64,000 bases of DNA from CAZJRQ01 sp964548535 (GTDB lineage Bacteria; Bacillota; Clostridia; Oscillospirales; Ruminococcaceae), in assembly GCA_964548535.1 (NCBI GenBank), contig CAZJRQ010000006.1, positions 1-64,000 of the forward strand, read 5' to 3'. Below, piece by piece: positions 36,092-45,774 of the stretch (its first letter is position 1; each line of letters begins with the position of its first letter). Made by a program: the position numbers and the translations under genes. A model generated the notes under the pieces. The model was given only the letters and a program-made list of their open reading frames with translations. It ran no database searches and was not told the DNA's origin.

Positions 36092-37665
36092 TGGGGTTTC
36101 ATTGTAGGGAATAGTAGAACATCTCTAATTGATGCGCTGTCTGTTAGTAGCATTACTAATCTGTCTAAACCGAAACCTAAACCGCCTGTTGGTGGCATTC
36201 CGTATTCAAGTGCTGTTACGAAATCCTCGTCAACCTCAGCGTTTGCACCCTGAGCACGCTTTGCCTCAACCTGCTTAACAAATCTTTCACGCTGGTCGAT
36301 TGGGTCGTTAAGCTCTGAGAATGCGTTGCCCATTTCACGAGTGTAAATAAAGTATTCAAAACGCTCAGTGAATGCTGGGTCAGATGGCTTTCTCTTTGCA
36401 AGAGGTGAGTTTTCTACTGGATAATCATATATAATAGTTGGCTGAACTAGCTTGTCCTCAACAAAAGCCTCGAAGAATGCAATAAGAACGTGTCCCTTAG
36501 TTGCACTTTCACCCTCGTCAACTTCAACGTGATGCTCCTTAGCACAAGCTCTTGCGGATGCATCATCTGCCCAATCAGCATAGTCAACATTTGCGTACTT
36601 TTTAACAGACTCAACCATTGTAAGTCTTCCCCAGTTGGCGCCCATGTTAATCTCTACACCCTGATATGTAATAACATCAGTTCCGCAAACGTTGCGTGTG
36701 ATTTGCTTGTACATATCTTCAATCAAATCCATCATGCCGATATAATCAGTGTATGCCTCGTATAGCTCGATTGATGTGAACTCTGGGTTGTGAGATGCGT
36801 CCATACCCTCGTTTCTGAAAATACGACCAACCTCGTAAACTCGCTCAAAACCGCCTACGATTAGACGCTTTAGATAAAGCTCAGTTTCAATTCTTAGGAA
36901 CATATCAAGATCAAGCGCATTGTGATGCGTTGTAAAAGGTCTTGCAGCCGCACCAATTTCAAGTGTGTGAAGAACTGGTGTATCAACCTCAAGATAACCC
37001 AAGTTGTCAAGATAATTTCTGATTTCGCTTAAAATCTGAGAACGCTTTTTGAAAACGTCCATAACGCCAGGGTTGCAGATAAGGTCAACATATCTCTGAC
37101 GGTATCTCATGTCCTGATCCTTCAAGCCGTGCCACTTTTCAGGAAGAGGAAGAAGTGATTTTGAAAGCATAACAATCTTCTGCGCGTGAATAGAAATTTC
37201 ACCCTTGCGAGTTCTGAAAACAAATCCCTCAACGCCCACAATATCGCCAATATCCCACTTCTTGAACTCAGCAAATTCGTCCTTGCCAATGTCGTTCATG
37301 CGAATATAAATCTGAATTCTATCAGTCTTGTCACGAACGTCGATAAAGTTAGCCTTGCCCATATCTCTCCATGACATAATTCTGCCAGCAATACGTACAG
37401 TTTCACGCTTTGACTCGATAAGCTCTTTGAATTTAGCCTCGTCATCACCAGCCTCAGCCTTGCACTGTGCCTCAATAGCCTCGTATTCAGCCTTAGCCTC
37501 ATCATTGTGAATAGTTACGTCATATTTAGTAATTCCATATGGATCTTCATTTCTCGACTTTAAATCATCAAGTTTTTCAATACGGATTTTCTTTAGAATA
37601 TTAATATCCTCTTGAGTAATTTCTTCTACTTCTTCAGCCGCATTATTCTTGATTTCTTCGCTCAT
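36085..37665 (-). CDS. lysS: Lysyl-tRNA synthetase (class II)
   Basis: About 526 aa. It charges tRNA-Lys in the cytoplasm. The N-terminal OB-fold anticodon-binding domain spans roughly residues 75-185; the catalytic domain has motif 2 FRNEGMDASHNPEFTSIE and motif 3 GLGFGLDRLVML. The ATG at 37665 is spaced from AAAGGA better than an ATG nine bases earlier. The C-terminus is FPTMKP plus QS, and the stop lies in a repeat end, so the repeat supplied the last residues. It lies downstream of greA, as in many Firmicutes, with 101 bp between. Confidence 0.97.
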   Translation of the reverse strand: MSEEIKNNAAEEVEEITQEDINILKKIRIEKLDDLKSRNEDPYGITKYDVTIHNDEAKAEYEAIEAQCKAEAGDDEAKFKELIESKRETVRIAGRIMSWRDMGKANFIDVRDKTDRIQIYIRMNDIGKDEFAEFKKWDIGDIVGVEGFVFRTRKGEISIHAQKIVMLSKSLLPLPEKWHGLKDQDMRYRQRYVDLICNPGVMDVFKKRSQILSEIRNYLDNLGYLEVDTPVLHTLEIGAAARPFTTHHNALDLDMFLRIETELYLKRLIVGGFERVYEVGRIFRNEGMDASHNPEFTSIELYEAYTDYIGMMDLIEDMYKQITRNVCGTDVITYQGVEINMGANWGRLTMVESVKKYANVDYADWADDASARACAKEHHVEVDEGESATKGHVLIAFFEAFVEDKLVQPTIIYDYPVENSPLAKRKPSDPAFTERFEYFIYTREMGNAFSELNDPIDQRERFVKQVEAKRAQGANAEVDEDFVTALEYGMPPTGGLGFGLDRLVMLLTDSASIRDVLLFPTMKPQS

Positions 37666-37766
37666 TGCTTTCATTCCTTTCGGTGATCAATTGCCATTTT
37701 TACTAGCGTTTTTTCATATCGTATATTAAAATGTATACTTACTTTAACTTCATAAAGTTTGAAATT

Positions 37767-38234
37767 TTATTTAGAAATTTCCAGAATTTCAAATTTCAAA
37801 AGACCTACTGGTGCTTCAACTTCAAAAACATCTCCGACTTTTTTTCTAAGAGCAGCCTTGCCGATTGGTGACTCATCAGAAATTTTAGCGTTGTCAGGGT
37901 CAGACTCAGTAGAACCAACAATCTGCAAAGTTTCAACATCATCAAATTCAACATCGCGAATTTTAATAATTGAACCTACGCTAACCTCAGTAACTGAAAT
38001 ATCGTCATCATCAACAATAGTAGCAGTCTTGCGGATGTTCTCAAGCTCAGCAATTCTAGATTCCAAAATACCCTGTTCGTTTTTAGCCTCATCGTACTCA
38101 GCATTTTCAGAAAGGTCACCGAAAGAGCGTGCTTCTTTAAGCTTTTCAGCAACTTCTCCTCTGCGAACAGTAATTAGATACTCAAGTTCCTCTTCAAGTT
38201 TAGCCAATCCTTCTTTAGAAATATTAATTGCCAT
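37767..38234 (-). CDS. greA: Transcription elongation factor GreA
   Basis: 155 aa, close to the family norm of about 158. GreA rescues backtracked RNA polymerase by stimulating transcript cleavage. The N-terminal coiled coil has LAKLEEELEYLITVRRGEVAEKL in two parts with the tip acidic residues in DLSENAEYDEAKNEQG, and the C-terminal domain contains SDESPIGKAALRKKVGD. It is on the same strand as lysS and probably cotranscribed with it. Confidence 0.97.
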   Translation of the reverse strand: MAINISKEGLAKLEEELEYLITVRRGEVAEKLKEARSFGDLSENAEYDEAKNEQGILESRIAELENIRKTATIVDDDDISVTEVSVGSIIKIRDVEFDDVETLQIVGSTESDPDNAKISDESPIGKAALRKKVGDVFEVEAPVGLLKFEILEISK

Positions 38235-38423
38235 ACATAACTCTCCTGTTCAAATTTATTTATAAAATTACTATATTTCATTGTTAAGATATACTATCAA
38301 ACTAATATTATATCTTATTTTACCACATATGTCAAGTGCAAACTATGGTTTTACAACGGTTTTTTAGAAATTTGTTGTGGAATATTGTATCTTGTTTTTG
38401 ATTGAAAAAATATAGTAAAAACA

Positions 38424-38468
38424 AAAAGAGCAGTCCTAAGAGAAGAAATATCTCTTTAAAAACTGCTC
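38424..38468 (-). terminator. Terminator of purC
   Basis: GAGCAGT paired with ACTGCTC enclosing a second AGAGA/TCTCT-type stem, then TTTTTGTTTT on the minus strand. Confidence 0.8.
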
Positions 38469-38491
38469 GATATAAATATGATTATAATGAA

Positions 38492-39169
38492 TTACCCTAG
38501 TATATATTTTACAACATCTAGTGGGTCAACATACTCGCCGTCCTTGTAAGCACGCATATTTCCGCCGGAAATTTCGTCGATAAGAACAACCTTGCCGTCA
38601 ACTCTGCCGAACTCAAGCTTGATGTCATAAAGCTCAAGGCCCTTTTTAGCAAGTTCGTCCTTGATGATGCCAGAAATTTTCTTAGTCATATCCTTCAAAG
38701 TTTCATACTCGCTGTGAGTCAAAATGCCAAGCATATCCAAAGCGTCCTCAGTGATTGGCGGATCTTGACGATCATCATCTTTAAGAGTAATCTCAACAAA
38801 AGCGTCAAGGTCCTGTCCCTCAGTAGCGTACATACCGTAACGGCGCATAAAGCTGCCAACAGCCTTGTAACGGCAGATTACTTCAAGACCCTTGCCGAAC
38901 ATAGTAGCAGGGCGAACAGTCATAGTAGTGTCTTCGATATCAGCTGATACATAATGAGTGTCAATGCCAGCCTCATTAATTTTCTCAAAGAAGAATTGAG
39001 TAAGTCTAAGACCACCGTTGCCCATACCCTCGATAGACAAACCAACAGTGTTAGCACCTGGATCAAACACACCGTTTTCACCAGTAACATCGTCCTTGAA
39101 CTTTAGCAGATAGTTTCCGTCCTCAAGTGCGAAAACGTCCTTAGTTTTTCCCTCATAAACAAGCTTCAT
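38492..39169 (-). CDS. purC: Phosphoribosylaminoimidazole-succinocarboxamide synthase
   Basis: 225 aa. It joins aspartate to CAIR using ATP, a step of de novo purine synthesis. Motifs: VYEGKTKDVFAL at the N-terminus, RYKAVGSFMRRYG, and IKLEFGRVDGKVVLIDEISGGNMR in the ATP-grasp-like core. It stands alone rather than in a pur operon. A consensus promoter lies in the divergent region shared with a methyltransferase gene; no purine riboswitch was recognised there. Confidence 0.96.
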   Translation of the reverse strand: MKLVYEGKTKDVFALEDGNYLLKFKDDVTGENGVFDPGANTVGLSIEGMGNGGLRLTQFFFEKINEAGIDTHYVSADIEDTTMTVRPATMFGKGLEVICRYKAVGSFMRRYGMYATEGQDLDAFVEITLKDDDRQDPPITEDALDMLGILTHSEYETLKDMTKKISGIIKDELAKKGLELYDIKLEFGRVDGKVVLIDEISGGNMRAYKDGEYVDPLDVVKYILG

Positions 39170-39244
39170 AATTTTCCTCCTGAAATTTATTTGCTGTCTA
39201 TAATCCCACTTATAAACAGCCCCAAATATAAATTATATGATACT

Positions 39245-39274
39245 ATTATACTATATTTATTCACTTTTGTCTAT
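39245..39274 (-). promoter_or_regulatory. Promoter of purC
   Basis: On the minus strand TAGACA, 18-base spacer, TATAAT. Confidence 0.65.
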
Positions 39275-39295
39275 ACGTTTATTTGAGAAGAATTG

Positions 39296-39324
39296 TTGAC
39301 TTCAAAATCTTTGTGGTGTACAAT
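39296..39324 (+). promoter_or_regulatory. Promoter of the methyltransferase gene
   Basis: TTGACT, 17-base spacer, TACAAT, 31 bases before the ATG. Confidence 0.75.
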
Positions 39325-39355
39325 ATAATATATAAAAATATTAGGAGGCAGCAAT

Positions 39356-40114
39356 ATGAAGTCAGCAGGCAGCGATTGGTACAAAAATGTCTGGGATCTT
39401 AGTATCAAAAATCAATCATGGGTAGAAGATACTATCAATCAGGTGGATTTTATAATAGAACAGCTTGATTTGAAAGGCGATGAACGCATACTTGACTTAG
39501 CGTGCGGATATGGCAGACATTCGCTTGAATTTGCAAAACGTGGTTTTGAAGTTGTAGGTGTTGATATTACACCTGAGTATGTAAGTGACGGCAATGAAAA
39601 TGCTGAAAAAAATAATCAAAATGCAAAGTTTATTTGTTCAGATATTAGAGATGTTAATTTTGAAAATGAATTTGATGTTGTGTTAAATCTTGCTGACGGA
39701 GCAATTGGATATCTTGAAAATGACGATGAAAATTTAAAGATATTTCAAGTGATTTCTAAGGCTTTAAAATCTGGCGGTAAGAGTTTTATGGACATAATGA
39801 GTGCTCAGTATGCAGACAATCATTTTCCAGTTCAAATGTGGGATAGTGGTGAGAATGGTTTAACGCTTTCTAAGTTTGAATGGGATAAAAGCACAAGGAT
39901 TATGATGTATGGACAGCTCGATTATGACTATGGAAAGTCAATTGAAAAGCCGGTTTTTGAGAGCGGAAATCCTACAAGACTTTACGATACTGAGGAGATT
40001 AAATCAATTTTTGAACCTCTTGATATGGAAGTTGTGAAAACGTTTTGTGATTATTATGGTGAGCAAGCATCTAGAAATGGGATTCAATTGATGGTCTGTT
40101 CAATCAAAAAGTAA
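39356..40114 (+). CDS. Class I SAM-dependent methyltransferase
   Basis: 252 aa. The SAM-binding motif I is LDLACGYGRHSLEFAKRG, followed by VVGVDITPEYV (acidic residue of motif II) and ADGAIGYLENDDE. It transfers a methyl group from SAM; the substrate is unknown. AGGAGG precedes the ATG by eight bases and a strong terminator follows. Not assignable to a named enzyme. Confidence 0.85.
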   Translation: MKSAGSDWYKNVWDLSIKNQSWVEDTINQVDFIIEQLDLKGDERILDLACGYGRHSLEFAKRGFEVVGVDITPEYVSDGNENAEKNNQNAKFICSDIRDVNFENEFDVVLNLADGAIGYLENDDENLKIFQVISKALKSGGKSFMDIMSAQYADNHFPVQMWDSGENGLTLSKFEWDKSTRIMMYGQLDYDYGKSIEKPVFESGNPTRLYDTEEIKSIFEPLDMEVVKTFCDYYGEQASRNGIQLMVCSIKK

Positions 40115-40140
40115 GTAAACTACTAATATATTTAGATGCA

Positions 40141-40181
40141 AAAAAGGTTCTCTTGAAAAAACTTCAAGAGAACCTTTTTAT
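40141..40181. terminator. Bidirectional terminator
   Basis: A perfect 17-bp stem AAAAAGGTTCTCTTGAA with its complement, between the convergent methyltransferase and GNAT genes. Confidence 0.92.
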
Positions 40182-40195
40182 ATATGAGTGTTTAT

Positions 40196-40615
40196 TCAAA
40201 ATTCTTTTCGCATAGTAACATGAGGACAATGCTCGTCATAGTGCAAATCGTTCAGATTTTCATACCCTAGCTTTTCATAAAATCCAACAGCAGTCTGCTG
40301 TGCCGATAGTGATATAACAGATATACCATTATTTGCGGCATGATTTTCTAAAGCAGTTATCACCTTTGCACCTACGCTTTTACCGCGATATTGTGACAAA
40401 ACAGCAACTCTGCCAATGTGCCAGCCCAATTCATCTTGATAAAGTCTGCCTGTTGCAACGCCCTTGTCATCATCGTAAATCACAACATGAAATGCAGTAG
40501 TATCGATATCGTCAAATTCGTTTTTGAACCCTTGCTCCTGCATGAAAACCTCAGTGCGAATGTCCTTTGCGGCTAGATTTTCATTCAAACCCTTTGTGAT
40601 TTTTTCAGTATACAT
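40196..40615 (-). CDS. ElaA-like GNAT N-acetyltransferase
   Basis: 139 aa. Acetyl-CoA loop VLSQYRGKSVGAKVITALE; N-terminal VFMQEQGFKNEFDDID and C-terminal GYENLNDLHYDEHCPHVTM match the ElaA/YjcF group, whose substrates are mostly unknown. It starts directly after the ABC ATPase stop, so it is the last gene of the amino-acid ABC operon. Confidence 0.87.
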   Translation of the reverse strand: MYTEKITKGLNENLAAKDIRTEVFMQEQGFKNEFDDIDTTAFHVVIYDDDKGVATGRLYQDELGWHIGRVAVLSQYRGKSVGAKVITALENHAANNGISVISLSAQQTAVGFYEKLGYENLNDLHYDEHCPHVTMRKEF

Positions 40616-41341
40616 TTATAATACCTTAGACAGAAAATCTTTAAGACGCTGATTTTTCGGATTAGAGAAAAATTCTTCAGGCGGTGCTTGTTCAGCAATT
40701 ATTCCGTCAGCCATGAACATTACTCTAGACGCAACTTCCTTAGCGAATCCCATTTCGTGAGTAACTACAACCATAGTCATTCCGTCATCTGCAAGCTCTT
40801 TCATAATGTTCAAAACCTCGCCTACCATTTCAGGGTCAAGTGCCGAAGTAGGCTCGTCAAAAAGCATAACCTCAGGATTCATTGCAAGTGCACGAGCGAT
40901 AGCAATTCTCTGTTTTTGTCCGCCGGAAAGCTGGGTAGGAAAGCTGTCAGCTTTTTCAGTAAGTCCCACTTTTTTAAGCAGTTGCTCAGCTCTCTCATCA
41001 GCCTCTTCCTGAGTCATAAGCTTTAGCTTTACAGGTGCAAGAGTGATGTTTTTTCTGATAGTAAGATGTGGGAACAGATTGAAGTGCTGAAAAACCATAC
41101 CCATTCTTTCGCGAATTTGATTAACTTCCTTTATGCTAAGCTTTGTAATATCTTTGCCGTCGATGATTATCTCGCCAGAACTAGGTTGCTCCAAAAGATT
41201 AAGACATCTCAAAAAAGTACTTTTACCAGAGCCAGAAGGTCCAACGATTACGACCTTTTCGCCTTTTTCAATAGTTTCGGTTATATCATTTAGAATTAGA
41301 TTTGAACCAAATGATTTCTTTAAATTTCTAACGTCTATCAT
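40616..41341 (-). CDS. Polar amino acid ABC transporter ATP-binding protein
   Basis: About 241 aa GlnQ-type ATPase: Walker A GPSGSGKST, Q-loop VFQHFNLFPH, signature LSGGQKQR, Walker B VMLFDEPTSALDPE, switch His in VVTHEMGFAKE. It powers the permease and binding protein encoded upstream. The ATG at 41341 is ten bases from GGAGG, and the gene overlaps the permease end by 14 bp, implying coupled translation. The substrate is a polar amino acid; glutamine, cystine or another cannot be decided. Confidence 0.93.
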   Translation of the reverse strand: MIDVRNLKKSFGSNLILNDITETIEKGEKVVIVGPSGSGKSTFLRCLNLLEQPSSGEIIIDGKDITKLSIKEVNQIRERMGMVFQHFNLFPHLTIRKNITLAPVKLKLMTQEEADERAEQLLKKVGLTEKADSFPTQLSGGQKQRIAIARALAMNPEVMLFDEPTSALDPEMVGEVLNIMKELADDGMTMVVVTHEMGFAKEVASRVMFMADGIIAEQAPPEEFFSNPKNQRLKDFLSKVL

Positions 41342-42020
41342 TTTTAGCAAGCCTCCATTCTAATTTAGTTACAAGCCATGAAAGTATCATTACAAGTACA
41401 AGATAAATAAGTGCAACAGCAATCAGCGGCAGAAATGCCTCATATGTTGCCGCTCTAATGATATCTCCGCCCTTAGTTAAGTCCTCAAGAGCAATGTATC
41501 CTGAAACAGAAGTTTCTTTCAAAAGCACGATACATTCATTAGCAAGAGCAGGCAGAACATTTTTAAAAGCCTGTGGAAGTATTATAAAAATCATAGTTTT
41601 TGTGTAACTAAGTCCCAAGCTAGAGCCAGCCTCAAACTGTCCGTTGTCAATCGACATAATTCCTGAACGTACAATTTCAGCAACATAAGCGCCTGAATTT
41701 AGTCCAAATGCTAAAACAGCAACAAAAGTTTTATCAATCTTAACCGATGAGAAAACAACGAAATAGATAATCATAAGCTGAACAACAACAGGAGTTCCGC
41801 GAATAATCGTCAAGTATATTTTGCTGATTGCATTTAGAATTTTAAGCTTTCCGGTTTTGTCATGAGTAGCGCGGATAATCGCAATAATCACACCAAGAAT
41901 CATACCAATAATTACAGCAAAAAAAGTAATAAAAAGGGTAGTTTTCAAACCGTCAACTAGATATTTCCACCTATCGTCAACAATAAACGTGTCATAAAGC
42001 TTTTGAATAAAATCGCTCAA
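41328..42020 (-). CDS. Polar amino acid ABC transporter permease
   Basis: About 230 aa, HisM/GlnP family. Five hydrophobic segments; the EAA-like loop is GQFEAGSSLGLSYTKTMIFIILPQAFKNVLPAL in pieces (EAGSSLGLSY, LPQAFKNVLP). The TTG start at 42020 follows GAGGTG; a longer frame would run into the attenuator hairpin upstream. It forms a homodimeric channel with the GlnQ-type ATPase. Confidence 0.93.
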   Translation of the reverse strand: MSDFIQKLYDTFIVDDRWKYLVDGLKTTLFITFFAVIIGMILGVIIAIIRATHDKTGKLKILNAISKIYLTIIRGTPVVVQLMIIYFVVFSSVKIDKTFVAVLAFGLNSGAYVAEIVRSGIMSIDNGQFEAGSSLGLSYTKTMIFIILPQAFKNVLPALANECIVLLKETSVSGYIALEDLTKGGDIIRAATYEAFLPLIAVALIYLVLVMILSWLVTKLEWRLAKNDRR

Positions 42021-42029
42021 TATTTTCAC

Positions 42030-42068
42030 CTCAAAAAAGCAAATGGCTATCATCATAACGATAGCCAT
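42030..42068 (-). terminator. Attenuator between binding protein and permease genes
   Basis: ATGGCTATC paired with GATAGCCAT, then GCTTTTTTGA on the minus strand. Partial termination here would keep the binding protein in excess over the membrane parts. Confidence 0.75.
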
Positions 42069-42084
42069 ATTCGCAGTATTTTAA

Positions 42085-42864
42085 TTAATCTTTTCTAACA
42101 ATAATAACCTGTGTTCCAGTAGCGTATGACTGAGTAAAGTCAACGTTCTTTTCTCTTTCAGGAGTAACAGACATACCAGCAACGCCGACATCAGCTTTTC
42201 CAGACTGTACTGAAGGAATAATTGAATCAAATTCAATGTTCTCAACTTCAAGCTCCATTCCAAGAATGTCACAAATTGCAGTCATAATATCAATATCAAT
42301 TCCGACATACTCTCCGCCCTCAACAGATTCGTAAGGAGGGAATGCAGCATTTGTAGCCATAACCAGCTTGCCGTTTTCACGAGTTGTACCCTCAGGAGAT
42401 TTGTAAGGATTATTGCCAGCATCTTCACCAATCCAGTTGTTTAGGATATCATCAATAGTTCCGTTATCCTTTAGAGTTTTGATAGCATCATCAAGCTTGT
42501 CTTTAAGCTCGTCATTACCCTTTTTAAGAGCCATAGCGTAATCTTCTACAACAAAAGCTTCATCAAGAATTTTAAGTTCGCTGTTTTTCTCAACAAAAAC
42601 CTTAGCAGGCTCGTTATCTATAATAACAGCGTCAACCTTGCCTTGTTTCAATGCAAGAATACCGTCAGCACCCTTACTGTATTTTTCAACAGTTGCGTCT
42701 TTAACATCTTCAGCGTAAATCGCACCAGTAGTACCATTTTGTACACCGATAGTTTTTCCCTCAAGGTCATCTACACTGAAAACCTCATTCTTAGCAACAC
42801 CGCAAGATGTTAGCATTGCAGCGCCCATAACAAGTGCTAAAGCAGAAGCAAATATTTTTTTCAT
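42085..42864 (-). CDS. Amino acid ABC transporter substrate-binding lipoprotein
   Basis: 259 aa. Signal peptide with lipobox MLTSCG; the mature protein has two type II periplasmic-binding lobes. VAVAGMSVTPERE (here VGVAGMSVTPEREKNVDFT) and FPPYESVEGGEYVGIDIDI are typical of polar amino acid binders. ATG at 42864 follows AAAGGATTG. It heads the four-gene operon. Confidence 0.94.
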   Translation of the reverse strand: MKKIFASALALVMGAAMLTSCGVAKNEVFSVDDLEGKTIGVQNGTTGAIYAEDVKDATVEKYSKGADGILALKQGKVDAVIIDNEPAKVFVEKNSELKILDEAFVVEDYAMALKKGNDELKDKLDDAIKTLKDNGTIDDILNNWIGEDAGNNPYKSPEGTTRENGKLVMATNAAFPPYESVEGGEYVGIDIDIMTAICDILGMELEVENIEFDSIIPSVQSGKADVGVAGMSVTPEREKNVDFTQSYATGTQVIIVRKD

Positions 42865-43219
42865 TATAATCAATCCTTTCAAACAAGTATAAATACCTTA
42901 TTAGTATAGCTGAAAATTTGATTTTTTTCAACTAATTTTTCTTTGCTTTTCGTGACTAATTTGTAAATTATGTGTTCTAATAGCAAAAAAGCGATGAAAA
43001 TCATAGTGTGAGTGTGCGTTTATGTGTTTGGAATTTGTATTAAAACTATTCTACTATTTTAACAAATATATCTCGGATTATGATGTTGAAATTATATATA
43101 GTTATAATTTAAAAATATATACAAAAATTTAAATGATGATTAAGGTTGAAAACTAACCAAAAACTTAGAATAATAAAGTGGTGTAATGTTGAAATTCAAC
43201 AAAGAACCGATTTGCAAAA
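42865..43219. other. Intergenic region
   Basis: AT-rich divergent spacer. One copy of GTTGAAAACT at 43145-43154 repeats the motif found upstream of malQ. No gene or riboswitch was recognised. Confidence 0.4.
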
Positions 43220-43249
43220 TTGATTTTTGAAAATTTGCCTTTATATAAT
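43220..43249 (+). promoter_or_regulatory. Promoter of the ECF S-component gene
   Basis: TTGATT, 18-base spacer, TATAAT, 55 bases before the start codon. Confidence 0.65.
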
Positions 43250-43304
43250 AAAAGGTGTATCATATAAGAAAGAAAATAATTCATACAGGAAAGGTCTGAA
43301 TAAA

Positions 43305-43865
43305 TTGGCTACAACAACATTATCAAAAAATAAATCATCACAGAAAACTAAACTAATGGCGATTACTGGGCTTATGGCGGCAGTCATATGCTTGTTGACA
43401 GCAGTTTTTAAAATTCCTACAGGTCAGGGGTTTACACATATTGGTGACGGAGCAATTTTTCTGGCGGCGTCAATTTTGCCGACACCATATGCAATTGCGG
43501 CAGCAGCAATCGGCGGAGCATTGGCAGATACTTTGTCAGGGTATTTAATTTGGGCGCCAGCTACAATTATAATAAAGGCGCTAACAGCCAGCTTTTTCAC
43601 AGCAAAAAACCAAAAAATAATCTGCAAAAGAAATATAATCATGTTGGTTCCGTCGCTTGCTTTGTGCATTGTCGGCTATAGCTTGTATCAAGGAACAGTG
43701 ATGACTATTTCAGACGGTGGAAGTGTAACACTTGCAGCAATTGGTGCGGCATTTGTGCAAACTCCAGCTTATTGCGTTCAGATTGGTCTAAGTGCAGCGG
43801 TTTATATACTTTTAGGAGTAGCACTTGATAAGATTAATTTCAAAAAGAGAGTTGGTTTGAACTAG
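43305..43865 (+). CDS. ECF transporter S component
   Basis: About 186 aa with five or six hydrophobic segments. TGLMAAVICLLTAVFKIPTG and HIGDGAIFLAASIL are typical of the substrate-capturing S proteins that pair with a shared ECF energy module. The vitamin or metal carried is unknown, and no riboswitch upstream gives a hint. The TTG start at 43305 follows GGAAAGG; the open frame extends 26 codons upstream but without a ribosome site. Confidence 0.8.
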   Translation: MATTTLSKNKSSQKTKLMAITGLMAAVICLLTAVFKIPTGQGFTHIGDGAIFLAASILPTPYAIAAAAIGGALADTLSGYLIWAPATIIIKALTASFFTAKNQKIICKRNIIMLVPSLALCIVGYSLYQGTVMTISDGGSVTLAAIGAAFVQTPAYCVQIGLSAAVYILLGVALDKINFKKRVGLN

Positions 43866-43944
43866 CTTGTGCGACTCAATTAATAAGGTTCCAATTTGTA
43901 AAAAATATATAACAAACACACATTTAACTTTTTGCTTGTTGGAT

Positions 43945-43983
43945 AAAAAGTCCGTTTTGCTTAATTGCAGAGCGGATTTTTTT
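43945..43983 (+). terminator. Terminator of the ECF S-component gene
   Basis: AAGTCCGTTTTGC paired with GCAGAGCGGATTT (imperfect), then T run. Confidence 0.8.
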
Positions 43984-44239
43984 GTGACATTTTAAGTGCC
44001 TGTTAAATCTAAACATTACTTTAAGTTTTCTCTGACAGTGTAATTGGTACAGTAAAGTTTATCATTATTAAATCATCAATACATAACCATTTAATAACCA
44101 ATACATATGTTATAAATCTATACATTTTTACTGCATTTTTTGCACGCTGTTAAATGTATATTAATATTTATTTGATATGATTATTAGATAACACTTTTGA
44201 TGAATTTGCAAGTTTTAATTTTTTTATGCGCAAAAAGTA

Positions 44240-44268
44240 TTGAGTTTAAAGCTGTAAAGTGTTAAAAT
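44240..44268 (+). promoter_or_regulatory. Promoter of the SNF symporter gene
   Basis: TTGAGT, 17-base spacer, TAAAAT, 98 bases before the start. The rest of the 43984-44239 spacer holds nothing I can identify. Confidence 0.6.
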
Positions 44269-44365
44269 ATATTAGTATAAAACTGCATTTGCTTACATCA
44301 AATAAATAATTTTAAAATAAAGGCAAACGCTATTAACAATAATTTTGAGAGGTGTCTTAATAAAA

Positions 44366-45742
44366 ATGAAAAGAGAAACTTTAGGCTCACGGCTTGGTTT
44401 TATTTTGCTGTCGGCGGCGTGTGCGATAGGATTGGGAAATATCTGGCGTTTTCCGTATATAGTCGGGCAGTATGGCGGTGCTGTTTTTGTGCTTATATAC
44501 CTATTTTTTCTAGTTGTACTAGGATTGCCTATCGTTACAATGGAACTTGCAGTTGGACGTGCTAGTAAAAAAAGTATAGCAAAGTCGTTCGAAACGCTTG
44601 AGCCTAAAGGTACGAAGTGGCACCAATTCAGCAAAATCGGCATAGCAGGCAACTATCTTTTGATGATGTTCTATACCACTATAGCAGGCTGGATGCTGCA
44701 ATATTTCGTGAAAATGCTTAACAATGATTTTGCCGGACTTAATCCGCAAGCTGTTGAAACTGAATTCGGCAATATGCTTGCAGACCCGCTTTCACTTACC
44801 TTGTGGATGGCTTTTGTAGTAATTGTATGCTTTGGAATTTGCTCGCTAGGATTGAAAAACGGAGTAGAACGTGTAACCAAAGTGATGATGATAGCACTTA
44901 TTGGACTAATGCTGGTGCTTGCTGTTCGAAGCGTGACATTGCCTGGAGCGAAAGAAGGACTGTCATTTTATCTGTTATTTGATTCGTCAAAGCTAAAAGA
45001 GCATGGTATTATGGAGGTAATCGCCGCCGCAATGAACCAAGCGTTTTTCACCATGAGTATAGGTATTGGCTCAATTGCAATTTTTGGCAGCTACATTAAT
45101 AAGGACAGAAAGCTTTTCGGCGAGGCGATTACAATAGGTGTGCTAGACACATTTGTAGCAATCGTCGCTGGATTAGTTATTTTCCCAGCTTGCTTTTCGT
45201 TTGGAATTGCCCCAGATAGCGGACCAAGCTTGATTTTCATAACTCTGCCAAACATATTTAATCAGATGAACGGCGGCAGAATTTGGGGCTCTTTGTTCTT
45301 TTTGTTTATGACATTTGCGTCGGTATCTACAGTAATTGCAGTGTTTGAAAATATTATTTCCTGTTGGATTGACGGTCACGGATGGAGCAGAAAAAAGGCA
45401 GTTTTGATAAACATTCCGCTGATTTTACTACTGTCAATGCCGTGTGTGCTAGGCTTTAATTTGTGGAGCAGTTTTCAGCCGTTCGGCGCTGGTACAAACG
45501 TGCTTGATTTAGAGGATTTTATAGTCAGCAACACACTTTTACCATTAGGCTCAATCGTGTATCTGCTATTTTGCTCAACTAAATATGGCTGGGGCTGGAA
45601 GAACTTCACCGATGAGGCTAACACAGGAAAAGGAGCAGCTTTCCCAAAAGCAATACGTATTTACACAGCATATATTCTGCCGATAATTATAGTTGCGCTA
45701 TTAGCATTCGGATATTACACTAGATTTTCTAGTATAGCATAA
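44366..45742 (+). CDS. Sodium-dependent transporter (SNF family)
   Basis: About 458 aa with eleven or so hydrophobic segments, the bacterial NSS/LeuT family. The Na+ and substrate site in helix 1 is visible as AIGLGNIWRFPYIVGQYGG (two pieces), with TIAGWMLQYF (helix 3) and MNQAFFTMSIGIGSIAIFGS (helix 6). It imports an amino acid or related amine with Na+. GAGAGGTG precedes the ATG. It ends in a clear terminator. The substrate is unknown. Confidence 0.92.
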   Translation: MKRETLGSRLGFILLSAACAIGLGNIWRFPYIVGQYGGAVFVLIYLFFLVVLGLPIVTMELAVGRASKKSIAKSFETLEPKGTKWHQFSKIGIAGNYLLMMFYTTIAGWMLQYFVKMLNNDFAGLNPQAVETEFGNMLADPLSLTLWMAFVVIVCFGICSLGLKNGVERVTKVMMIALIGLMLVLAVRSVTLPGAKEGLSFYLLFDSSKLKEHGIMEVIAAAMNQAFFTMSIGIGSIAIFGSYINKDRKLFGEAITIGVLDTFVAIVAGLVIFPACFSFGIAPDSGPSLIFITLPNIFNQMNGGRIWGSLFFLFMTFASVSTVIAVFENIISCWIDGHGWSRKKAVLINIPLILLLSMPCVLGFNLWSSFQPFGAGTNVLDLEDFIVSNTLLPLGSIVYLLFCSTKYGWGWKNFTDEANTGKGAAFPKAIRIYTAYILPIIIVALLAFGYYTRFSSIA

Positions 45743-45774
45743 AAACTCGGTGTAGTATAAATAGTATAGAAACT

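Noticed and set aside
37759..38265. 168-codon frame opposite greA
   Set aside because: Serine-rich shadow of greA on the other strand with no binding site.
42865..43304. Riboswitch upstream of the ECF S component
   Set aside because: No conserved riboswitch core (thi-box, RFN, cobalamin or others) could be recognised in the leader, which is only about 50 bases from the predicted start site.
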